Source of the DNA: Priapulus caudatus
Taxonomy: Eukaryota; Priapulida; Priapulimorpha; Priapulimorphida; Priapulidae
Reading direction: 5' to 3'
NCBI RefSeq assembly: GCF_000485595.1
Contig: NW_014577161.1
Span: forward strand, 65,895-103,490
Length of the DNA: 37,596 bases
The position numbers and the translations under genes are program-made. Below are positions 19,347-27,465 of the stretch, piece after piece (the first letter of the stretch is position 1; the number at the start of each line of letters is the position of its first letter). A model generated the notes under the pieces. That model was not told the origin of the DNA. It made no database searches and worked only from the letters and a program-made list of their open reading frames with translations.

Positions 19347-19828
19347 TGGCCGCGCCATGCTGAAACAAGAGTGCATGCTTCTGCTGGCAGCCTCAACCCG
19401 TACAAAACGCTGCCCGAGTGATGGCCACGCCATGCTGAAACAAGAGTGCATGCTTCTGCTGGCAGCCCCATCCTGTACAAAACGCTGCCCGAGTGATGGC
19501 CGCGCCATGCTGAAAGAAGAGTGCATGCTTCTGCTGGCATCTTCAACCCGTACAAAACGCTGCCCGAGTGATGGCCTCGCCATGCTGAAACAAGAGTGCA
19601 TGCTTCTGCTGGCATCCTTAGTCTGTGAATAACGCTGCCCGAGTGATGGCCGCGCCATGCTGAAACAAGAGTGCATGCTTCTGCTGGCATCCCTAGTCTG
19701 TGAATAACGCTCCCCGAGTGATGGCCTCGCCATGCTGAAACAAGAGTGCATGCTTCTGCTGGCATCTTCAATCAATGCCAAACGCTCCCCCAATGATGGC
19801 TCTGCCATGCTGAAACAAGAGTGCTGCT
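19313..19828 (+). repeat. 75-bp minisatellite repeating the D2HGDH C-terminus and stop
   Basis: Seven units with exactly 75-base spacing (ACCCGTACAA at 19321, 19396 and 19471; later units diverge there). The first unit is the end of the D2HGDH coding exon: the codons for NPYKTLPE, the TGA, then CATGCTGAAACAAGAGTGC. As 75 is divisible by three, each unit keeps the gene's frame. CGAGTGATGG is kept in units 1-6 and becomes CAATGATGG in unit 7. The array sits in the 3' UTR. A 292-codon antisense frame through it is a repeat artefact. Confidence 0.93.
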
Positions 19829-20320
19829 CAGGACATTGGACTAGTCGTAGAGTACAAGCCGTTGCACCTACCATGCCAGGGCAGGTATTATTTATCTACT
19901 CTTGAGTATAGTAAGTGGCATTGGGCTTGCCTTCTAGGCGTCTACGACGGCCATTCAAGTGGATCTGTAGATGGTTCTGTAGTAGCGCCTGGGGGCCTGC
20001 GGCTGCATCAAGCCTGTAGATGGTTGATTGTGATGTACATGTACTTATACATGTATGAGTGCATGTTGTAGACTTACCCTGTTGTTAGTGAATCTGGGAG
20101 TGCTCACCTGTTAAGCTGTGAATGTAGACACTATTGTATCAAAGCTGTACGCCTTAGTATTGTCACACGTACGCTTAGCAGATAATCTTCAGTTACTCAC
20201 GCATGTGAACTTCGTTGTGATACTAGGTTAAGCTATCCCATGGGATGATCCTGTAGAAATTGTTGTTGTATAGTCTGTGATAATAGAACAAGTCGTGACA
20301 GTGCGCGGGTGATATATGCA

Positions 20321-20326
20321 AATAAA
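20321..20326 (+). promoter_or_regulatory. Candidate D2HGDH polyadenylation signal
   Basis: AATAAA about 975 bases after the stop codon, following unique sequence. Assigned by position only. Confidence 0.3.
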
Positions 20327-20483
20327 GGAAAGTTGTTACGTGATACAAGGACATTATCGTGTTACGTAGAATCACAGAATTATTATAAAAATTATGAAAG
20401 TAATAGTAGTTACACCGACACAAATGCCATCGCTTTCATACAATGTTCAGTTAGGTATTTTCTCCATTGTCTACTAATCATAC

Positions 20484-20605
20484 CTACACACATACGTACC
20501 TACATACACACGCACCTACACACACGCACCTACATACACACGTACCTACGCACCTACACACATTCATACCTACACACCTACGTACCTACACACACGCACC
20601 TACAG
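20484..20605. repeat. CCTACACACACG simple repeat
   Basis: Irregular units of CGTACCTACACACA and CACGCACCTACA. Intergenic. Confidence 0.85.
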
Positions 20606-20663
20606 CTTGTAACAAATGTGGTTACCATTCACGTTTATAAATCTACGTCTGACACGTCTGCAC

Positions 20664-20863
20664 GTCGCAGTACAAAGCACCTTCAACCAGCGTCGCAGTA
20701 CAAAGCACCTTCAACCAGCGTCGCAGTACAAAGCACCTTCAACCAGCGTCGCAGTACAAAGCACCTTCAACCAGCGTCGCAGTACAAAGCACTGGTTGAA
20801 GGTGCTTTGTACTGCGACGCTGGTTGAAGGCGTCGCAGTACAAAGCACCTTCAACCAGCGTCG
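20664..20863. repeat. 28-bp satellite with an internal flipped segment
   Basis: Units begin GTCGCAGTACAAAGCACC and repeat every 28 bases at 20664, 20692, 20720, 20748 and 20776. At 20792-20830 the next 39 bases are the reverse complement of the same satellite (CTGGTTGAAGGTGCTTTG onwards), after which the direct orientation resumes at about 20831. The switch makes a long near-perfect hairpin. Confidence 0.95.
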
Positions 20864-20984
20864 AACGCAGCATGATACAGTAGTAGCACAAAATCACCAA
20901 CTGGTTGTCCAGTATATAAATCATAAATATAATATTTATACATGTATGAGAGTACATGTTGCTTGCTATAGTAGACATGAGAAC

Positions 20985-21050
20985 ACACGCACGCACGCAC
21001 GCACGCACGCACGCACGAACGCACGAACGCACGCACGCACGCACGTGTGT
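20985..21050. repeat. (ACGC)n microsatellite
   Basis: About 15 ACGC units with occasional ACGA variants. Arg/Thr/His-rich frames are artefacts. Confidence 0.95.
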
Positions 21051-21639
21051 GTGCGCGCGCACGTATAAATGCAGATAGTGTTAACTTTCAAATACAAATA
21101 CATACGGAACTCGGCGTAGTTGTAATTAATGACCTTACATCAGTGGCAATTATTTGACCTAGAGCTATAACAATACAATATAGGTTATAACAAAACCCAA
21201 TTGTATAATGGCAATACTCGTTACATATCATTCCAAACAACAATAGGTGTTTGTGACTTTGTAATAGTAAACTGTCCTTCATGATTCAACAATAACGAGA
21301 AAACATTTAAGCACTTACTTGAAATTTACAGTAACTCGTGTAACTGCAGGTTTGCCACTGTACCATCTATATATTCTGTGATGTCACCGGAATTACTACA
21401 GCAGAGATCTCAATGATATGTATCCGCAGACTTCTGCTGATCGATGGGCAAGGATGCTAGTATCACAAGTGATATTTAGTTCTATTAGAGAGGTATTCAA
21501 AGGTGTTACACGTGAGAATAACCGCGTAGTACGCGACCTGCTGCGGTAGGTTGCAGGATGTACATAGCTCAGTTACGTAACAGTGAGCAGTGAAGACAGG
21601 CAGCCACGCACACTCATGTGTGCCTGCCACATCACACCA

Positions 21640-21857
21640 TGACATGACGCACCACGACATGACATGACGCACTACGACATGACACACCACGACATGACAC
21701 ACCACGACATGACACACCACGACATGACACACCACGACATGACACACCACGACATGACATGACGCACTACGACATGACATGACGCACTACGACATGACGC
21801 ACCACGACATGACACACCACGACATGACACACCACGACATGACATGACGCACTACGA
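21640..21857. repeat. ACGACATGACACACC satellite
   Basis: 15-base units ACGACATGACACACC alternate with ACATGACGCACT variants for about 215 bases, downstream of the CLCN7 stop (minus-strand gene) and probably in its 3' flank. No unique spacers, so not a CRISPR array. Confidence 0.93.
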
Positions 21858-22082
21858 TACGCAGAGAGCTTTCACAGCTTATCAACATACACACCCACGT
21901 AGGAATGATTACTCGTCGCAATATGTAGAGAATCGCAGAACTCGTCGCGGGGGGAGCCCCGCAACGCGTCGCTACGCGCGTTTACACACGTATCACAGAA
22001 CGGGGAACCGACTTCGAATGAATCAGATCTTGAGCGAGAGTTTTGATTTATCCGCAAGCGTGCGTACAAGCGAGCGGTTTGA

Positions 22083-22181
22083 TCATCGATCGGTGATGTG
22101 CAGTTCTTCCAGCCCCATGCCGCCGCCGTGGTGCGACACGCGGTAGCGAGCGAGGTCCTTCCTCGTAACTATGCCGATCAC
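22083..22181 (-). CDS. CLCN7: CLCN7 chloride/proton exchanger, terminal exon
   Basis: CLC-7 is the lysosomal 2Cl-/H+ exchanger that works with OSTM1. On the minus strand, acceptor ATGTTGCAG (AG at 22183-22182) is followed by VIGIVTRKDLARYRVSHHGG, GMGLEELHITDR and TGA at 22085-22083. This is the end of the second CBS domain and the C-terminal tail; vertebrate CLC-7 ends in VTRKDLARYRLGKRGLEEL and a short tail. The His/Gly insertion before GLEEL is specific to this copy. I saw no AATAAA in the next kilobase. Confidence 0.95.
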   Translation of the reverse strand: MIGIVTRKDLARYRVSHHGGGMGLEELHITDR

Positions 22182-22534
22182 CTGCAACATACGGCAGACG
22201 CGGTCTCAGTAAAACGTGATGGTGGCGCCATCTATTGATCCGCTTTATTTATTTTTTGTTGTTTTTTCATGCGGGCGCTTCAAGGCAGCAGAAGACGTGC
22301 AGCAACCAATGTAAACTTTAATAGCAGGAGCAGAAGCAGTTTTTATATTCACTATTAGAGGATTAACGAATTTAAGGTTTATTTTATTTCATTTACCGAG
22401 GCAAAAGCTTGAAGACACCACTCTGGGTGTACCCGAGTTAAAAAGTCTACTAAGTTAAGGAAGAGGAAAACGAAAAAGATGAAGAAGAAGAATGTATCAT
22501 CCTGTCCCCTAGCGCCACCTGGTGGTAGACGTAC

Positions 22535-22615
22535 CTGGTGTCTGCCGTTCAGCACAACAACATGGCGGAGGCCGAGAGCTCGGAACAACCGAAATATCTT
22601 CGGCAGCGACGCCTC
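22535..22615 (-). CDS. CLCN7: CLCN7, penultimate exon (second CBS domain)
   Basis: Minus-strand acceptor TCTCTGACAG and donor CACCAG|GTACGT bracket 81 bases, 27 codons in phase 0: [20 protein letters not shown] then VLNGRHQ. It matches the CLC-7 CBS2 segment [20 protein letters not shown] almost residue for residue and joins the terminal exon in frame. Confidence 0.95.
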
Positions 22616-22764
22616 CTGTCAGAGAAAAGAGAACACGCGTGCGTGTAGTGTCGCGCTAGAGGTGGGTACCGGTGGTAAGGCATGCACACACAGTACAGGC
22701 GGGCGCGGTAGGGGGGTTCAGAGTCGGGTGGTTCGAACATTTAATCATCTGTAATTCACTTCCG

Positions 22765-23150
22765 CGCGCATATATTTGCTAATATATTGACTAATCGTGC
22801 GTCAATAAACTCAATATTCACAGAGAGTATAGCTAAGATATGTGTCTATAGGTACCTAGAATTTTAGAAATGCAAAAAATCAAAATCAAATCAAAAAATT
22901 GCTCAAATCCTTCGCGAGATATTAGAGTTAGTACACTATCCTACGGGCCATAGCCGCGCATATAATTATATTAGCCTATGAGCGATACCGTGCGCATATT
23001 TTTGGTAATTAATTTAACTATTCGTGATTCAATAAACTCAAAATTCACGAGGATTATAGCTAAGACATATGTTTATATGTATCTAAATTTCTAGAAATGT
23101 AGCTCAATTCGTTCGCGAGATATGTGAGTTAATGCCGCCTATAACGCAAT
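22765..23150. repeat. 227-bp diverged tandem duplication in CLCN7 intron
   Basis: TCAATAAACTCAATATTCAC near 22802 and a close copy near 23029 start a shared series: TATAGCTAAGA, TTTCTAGAAATG-like words and TTCGCGAGATAT. In addition, GTTCGAACATTTAATCATCT near 22733 has a second copy near 23222, so the duplicated unit reaches beyond both sides. Confidence 0.75.
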
Positions 23151-23403
23151 AGCGTATGCGCGGGGGGGGGGGGTTAACAGCTGTATACAATGCGCCAGTA
23201 CAGGCAGTACAGGCAGGCGCGGTTCGAACATTAAATCATCTGTAATTCACTTCTAAGGAATATCTACATTGGGCACCCCCTCTAATATATATAGTACTAC
23301 CATAAGCTACAACTGTGCCAAGTTTGAAGCTTTTGTCAGCTCTGTAACGATCATGAAGCTAAGGGACCTGACTAAGAGGGACTAGAAGGACAAGGGCTGT
23401 TAC

Positions 23404-23487
23404 CTGAGAGACAGCATACGGAGCAATGTTCATGAAAGGTCTAAGGTCTAACCAGCACTCCATCTCACGCTCAGACACATTGATTTG
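23404..23487 (-). CDS. CLCN7: CLCN7, exon (start of second CBS domain)
   Basis: Minus-strand acceptor TGTTCTTCCAG, donor CTCTCAG|GTAACA, 84 bases, 28 codons in phase 0: QINVSEREMECWLDLRPFMN then IAPYAVSQ. It corresponds to the CLC-7 stretch with DLSEFMNPSPYTVPQ. It joins the exon at 22615 in frame. Its expected upstream neighbour is the exon at 24055-24147, which fits in phase but lies on the other strand. Confidence 0.93.
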
Positions 23488-23621
23488 CTGGAAGAACAAG
23501 ATTAGAGAACCACGTTGACTTAAACACGTGCGCATCACGCGTATGCGCAGAATACAAGGTATGCGTGTAGAATTGAGAAATAAATACAATGTTCTCGGTA
23601 TTTGTCACATAACGTAATGTG

Positions 23622-23720
23622 CATGTGTCCAGTGGAATGTGCGTGTGTCCAGTGGAATGTGCGTGTGTCCAGTGGAATGTGCGTGTGTCCAGTGGAATGT
23701 GCGTGTGTCCAGTGGAATGG
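23622..23720. repeat. 20-bp minisatellite
   Basis: Five units of AATGTGCGTGTGTCCAGTGG in a CLCN7 intron, nearly identical and therefore recent. Confidence 0.95.
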
Positions 23721-23827
23721 CCACATTGCTGTTACACATTCACATTTTTCGTGGAAACTAGAATGACGTTTCCTGCCAGAGAACACTTGAAGCCATCATG
23801 ATCGGATGTAAAACGTCAGCTTATAAC

Positions 23828-23935
23828 CCATGGACAACACACCACACCTCACTCACACCACACCTCACTCACTCACACCACACCTCACTCACACCACACC
23901 TCACTCACATCACACCTCACTCACACCATATTAAA
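23828..23935. repeat. CACACCTCACTCAC minisatellite, left arm
   Basis: Units of about 16 bases reading CCACACCTCACTCACA, six to seven copies. The reverse complement of the same array is at 24225-24302, so the two form inverted arms around the CLCN7 exon 24055-24147. Confidence 0.93.
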
Positions 23936-24054
23936 TTGTACGCAATATCAATATTACTCCGTAATATATAGAGATGGTTGACGTCCTTGGATTAGGGTTT
24001 TAAATGTTAACCTGATTGTCGATGTTTTTCTCATCTTTGCTCTTTGATTCGTAG

Positions 24055-24147
24055 ATGTTTAGTGAGTCGGGGAAGCCGAGTGAACTGAGGAGGAGGGTTC
24101 GTCTGAAGGACTTCAGGGATGCGTATCCACGGTTCACGCCGATACAC
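24055..24147 (+). CDS. CLCN7: CLCN7 exon in inverted orientation
   Basis: On the plus strand, acceptor TTTGATTCGTAG and donor ACAC|GTAAGC bracket 93 bases, 31 codons in phase 0: MFSESGKPSELRRRVRLKDF then RDAYPRFTPIH. Vertebrate CLC-7 has the same linker between CBS domains (QRRLRLKDFRDAYPRFPPI), followed by the residues encoded by exon 23487-23404. Splice sites and phase are intact, yet every other CLCN7 exon here is on the minus strand. The exon lies between inverted copies of one minisatellite, so the roughly 300-480 bp block appears flipped. Because the exon is phase 0-0, a transcript lacking it would stay in frame. Earlier CLCN7 exons are not in the window. Confidence 0.9.
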
Positions 24148-24224
24148 GTAAGCTAGCGCCGCACGCCAGCTTTAGGTGTTTTGTTGTCACCATGTGTGTC
24201 GTTGTCACTCTCGGTAATGTGAGA

Positions 24225-24302
24225 TGTGAGTGAGGTGTGGTGTGAGTGAGGTGTGGTGTGAGTGAGGTGTGGTGTGAGTGAGGTGTGGTGTGAGTGAGGT
24301 GT
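24225..24302. repeat. TGAGTGAGGTGTGG minisatellite, right arm
   Basis: About five 16-base units (GTGAGGTGTGGTGTGA), the reverse complement of the array at 23828-23935. Confidence 0.95.
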
Positions 24303-24480
24303 TATATCTCACAACAGAAGGACCGTAAAATACAAACCAAGAAAATTTCAGATCTAAGAGAAAATCAATACAAATGCACTTTAGTATGTACCTTAATACT
24401 CTATAAACATATACTTATCTACACTAAATGAGGTCAAACCTAATGGATTTAATCAATAAAAAGTTTGGATTCTATCATGT

Positions 24481-25196
24481 AATGAAAGTGTCAATGACAC
24501 TGTAGCTCACCACAAAAAAGGACACAAATGAGTGAGTAAGAAGAAGTCAGTTTTAATTGAGCAACCATCAACGTACATTATAGAAACGATTGCCATCTGT
24601 ATATCGCAATAATAATTTATAAACCAAAATAAATCACAATTTGTGACCGTAGATGGCGCTATACCCGCTTTGTAGCAATGGCGTTTGAAATAAATAGGTT
24701 ATGCTGCGTTCCGACATGTTTTGTAAAACTCTACTCTAATATAGACGTTTTATCGGCGGGGTGGAGAGGAAATACCAATTTTGCATTAAAGATATTGTCA
24801 ATGAAATCTTGTACAACAAACCAGACGAGTGTGACACCACAGACTGTTTGTGTCTATTTGGCAATTATATAGCATATTATACCCTACCTAATTTGCTTCT
24901 TTTTTTTTAATATCAAAACCCGTTGAACCTGAACTGACTAATGGCAATTCCCATTTTTGCCAAAAAATTGCCGTGGCTGGAAAGTACGTTGACTGGCGTG
25001 CTCCAAAATAGGACGTTTAATATGGGAGCATAGCAGTGACAACTATACCCAATTTCAAACATGTGGGTCAACCTGTTCCTGAGTTATCGTTGACCGTAGC
25101 CAAATGTTGACGGACGGACGGACGGACAAACAAACGGACGTACGACGGACGACGACCCATGGCAATAGCTCAGCTTGACGATGTCAAGGTGAGCTA
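24481..25196 (+). mobile_element. Repeat element with TAGCTCACC ends and terminal hairpin
   Basis: It starts like the copy at 15143 (palindrome AGTGTCAATGACACT, then GTAGCTCACC) and ends with hairpin TAGCTCAGCTTGAC-GAT-GTCAAGGTGAGCTA (25165-25195), arms of 14 bp with one mismatch. Before the hairpin are (GGAC)n words. TAGCTCACC near the start and GGTGAGCTA at the end are inverted, so a DNA-transposon or Helitron-like non-autonomous element is likely. From memory, closely similar ends are common in bivalve genomes. No coding potential; a 64-codon frame at 24678 is not convincing. Confidence 0.6.
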
Positions 25197-25617
25197 AAAA
25201 TGTACTAGTCCTTCCAAGATTCTACTAGTCCTGCCAAAGGACTCTTACTAGGTGCTGATCAATGAGCATTGTGGTGGTAGGAGGGTGGAGCCCACCTTTT
25301 TCTAGGGGGTACAGAGGGTCTCCCCCAGGGAACAAGGGGTGTCCCCCAGAAAGGTTTTGTAAAAGACATTCAATTGTAAAAAATATACGTAACTTTGATA
25401 TGGATCATAAGATTAAAATTTAAATTAAATTAAATTTTAATTCGAAAATAAAATTTCGGCCTCCTTTGATGAGGAATCTGTGGATCCGTCACTTATCACA
25501 GCAAGGAATTTGACCTCATTTATAGCTCCAAACTGTTCCCAGCGCCTTGTATCGGCTATCGCCGTAATGAACCTCTGGCAGGCCTTGCCGGTGAGGTAAG
25601 TGCTGCCGACATCTAAC

Positions 25618-25803
25618 CAGGGTTCTCCAAGCTTTTTCATTATAGCATGGCGGGGCTGCCCTTTACGGTCCTAGTTTTAGCATTTTTTAGCTAATTTTAG
25701 CATGGCGGCTAAGATATTTAGAGTGGCGGGTGCATTTCAAGATGGCGGGGCTCGACGATAGCCTGGCGGGCCGCCAGGCTATAAGTGCTCTTGGAGAACC
25801 CTG
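25618..25803. mobile_element. hAT-like MITE inside the pseudogene
   Basis: Perfect 14-bp inverted ends, CAGGGTTCTCCAAG and CTTGGAGAACCCTG, enclose 186 bases rich in GGCGGG and TAGC words. The target duplication is CTAAC: intact on the left (25613-25617) and split on the right by a later insertion (CTAA before 25808, C at 26142). Removing both elements rejoins the host gene in frame between its KGL and DVG codons. The 5-bp duplication is shorter than the 8 bp usual for hAT, so the class is provisional. Confidence 0.85.
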
Positions 25804-25807
25804 CTAA

Positions 25808-26138
25808 GGCCAAACAAAAAAATAGGTGTGTTTCCGGTCGACCAACCGTCCCTAGATTATTAGGGCCGACCCTAAACTTAAAAAAAAATAAAAAAATTTA
25901 TACATTTTTTTTTTAAATTTGCAATCTGACAGACAAAACTTGAGATTTTTCACTACAAACACGTTCTGTACTTGCTTACTAACTTATCCCTACCTATACA
26001 CCACTTTATAGCATGCATCAGAGGGATATTAGGAACCGAAGAATAAAAAAAAAAATAATAATAAAAAAAAATCCCTACCTACCTACCCTACTTTTGTTTT
26101 CGATGCAATAGGAAACACACCTATTTTTTTGTTTGGCC
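25808..26138. mobile_element. PIF/Harbinger-like MITE, nested
   Basis: Perfect inverted ends of 28 bp begin GGCCAAACAAAAAAATAGG on the left and finish CCTATTTTTTTGTTTGGCC on the right. The 3-bp target duplication TAA (25805-25807 and 26139-26141) and the GG start fit PIF/Harbinger. It landed in the target duplication of the MITE at 25618-25803, so it is the younger insertion. The interior is A/T-rich with no transposase. Confidence 0.88.
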
Positions 26139-26879
26139 TAACCCCTTGGCCTTGTCAAGCTGGCACAGCTTGCCGTAATCGGTGTAGGGCCTGCCGTTTT
26201 TTCCAATAGCATGTGCATTTCTAATTAGGATATTCAGTTTTGCTATTATGGCCTTGATAATTTTTTTGATCATTTTGATGTTTTTGCCCCCACTGCTTAG
26301 TGAACAGGCATGGTCCTTGCATTTTTTTTTGCTATGATCTTTATGTGCCCATCGGAAGCATCATGCGCTTTAACAGTTTCCAAACGATAGTTTGTAGTGC
26401 CAGTGAAAAAACTACCAGACATACAGCCTGCACCACAGGTCATACCCTTGGCCGGGTCATACTCTAGCCACGGGTATGACGATTTCCACGCTGGCTGGAA
26501 CGTACGCATCCTTTTGGTCTTATCATATACACGCTGGCCATCTAATTTCTCCTCCGGCGACTTACGTTTGGGAGGTGGAGGACGAGCTCCGTCCAAATAC
26601 TTCCACATAACAACCTTGATGTTAGTATTGGATAAGGATGTACCTACTACTATGCTTCACTACTTGTATCACTACTATTATACTATAGATAACTATTTGT
26701 ATAGACTGCTTCAAGTAAAACACGCACATGCATGCGATGTGGTTGCAATGTAAATACCTCGCTATGAGAGCGTATAACTGATTAGTTGTGTCATTTATAC
26801 AATCAGACCGTTTGTTCTATGTCAACAGCTACTGTCAAGCGATCGATCAGTAGACTGGTTCGTGGCTACATTGTTTAAC

Positions 26880-27465
26880 AATGTTTGTACTGTCATAGGG
26901 TCCAGATGAGACGGGATACTAGAGAAGCGTTGCCGAAAGGAGGATTTTATCCGAAGCGCTTACACGCGCAGAATCATTGCGCACAGTTTCCCTCGCGGCA
27001 AGGCACTGCGCACCGCCGGAACGCATCCTACGGAACAGTTAGTTGCCAGCCGCTAGGCATGCTATGGATCGCTGCGGCGAATGAATTGGCCGGCGCTTAC
27101 GCAATCCATAGCTGCCAGCGAACAGTCCGCAATTTTAGTGCGGGGACACAGAGGGTAGTACATATGGGACGCGAACAGTGTTCCATTTGCTTATAAAAAC
27201 ATAATTTAATCTTTTTCGTAACGATGCTGTTGCTGATGCGAAATCACCAGAAAGACTGGAGGCGGTTATGTAATTCTCACGCGTTCCTCGTAACCTTGCT
27301 GCCCCAGTAATGGAATATGGCGTCCTGCAAGTGACAAAGGCTAATAGACTGGCGACTCGCTTCCCACCTCGATTACCATCGTCTTCGCAAGGAGTGACTA
27401 AGCTAAGCGAGAACACGTAGCAAGTAACACTGCAGCGAAACGCGCCACAAACACATACATCGCCC
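26880..27465 (+). repeat. Dispersed repeat, copy 2 (unknown family)
   Basis: Plus-strand series CCAGATGAGACGGG, ATACTAGAGAAGCGT, GCGGCAAGG, CAATCCATAGCTGCCAGC, GGGGACACAGAGGG and TCGTAACGATGC parallels the minus-strand copy at 9848-10560. Divergence with many indels shows age. Frames are broken differently in the two copies, so no shared protein can be claimed. Confidence 0.7.

Larger units (their letters stand above)
25437..26608 (-). pseudogene. hAT-derived TTF-zinc-finger gene, decayed
   Basis: Minus strand from ATG at 26608. A basic N-terminus leads to a TTF-type zinc-finger region (WKSSYPWLEYDPAKGMTCG, with a second cysteine and spaced histidines to DASDGHIK). One frameshift near 26300 follows, then AHAIGKNGRPYTDY and LCQLDKAKGL, a break by two nested MITEs, then DVGSTYLTGKACQRF and VISDGSTDSSSKEAEI before a stop at 25437. 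This resembles domesticated hAT-type genes of the C17orf113/ZNF862/KIAA1586 group; DGSTDSS is typical of their RNase H-like domain. Frameshift, insertions and truncation mean it is dead. The remaining transposase core is absent. Confidence 0.75.

Noticed and set aside
18996-19874. Antisense 292-codon frame with 25-residue repeats
   Set aside because: It is the antisense of D2HGDH coding sequence and the 75-bp minisatellite; the period of 75 keeps all frames open.
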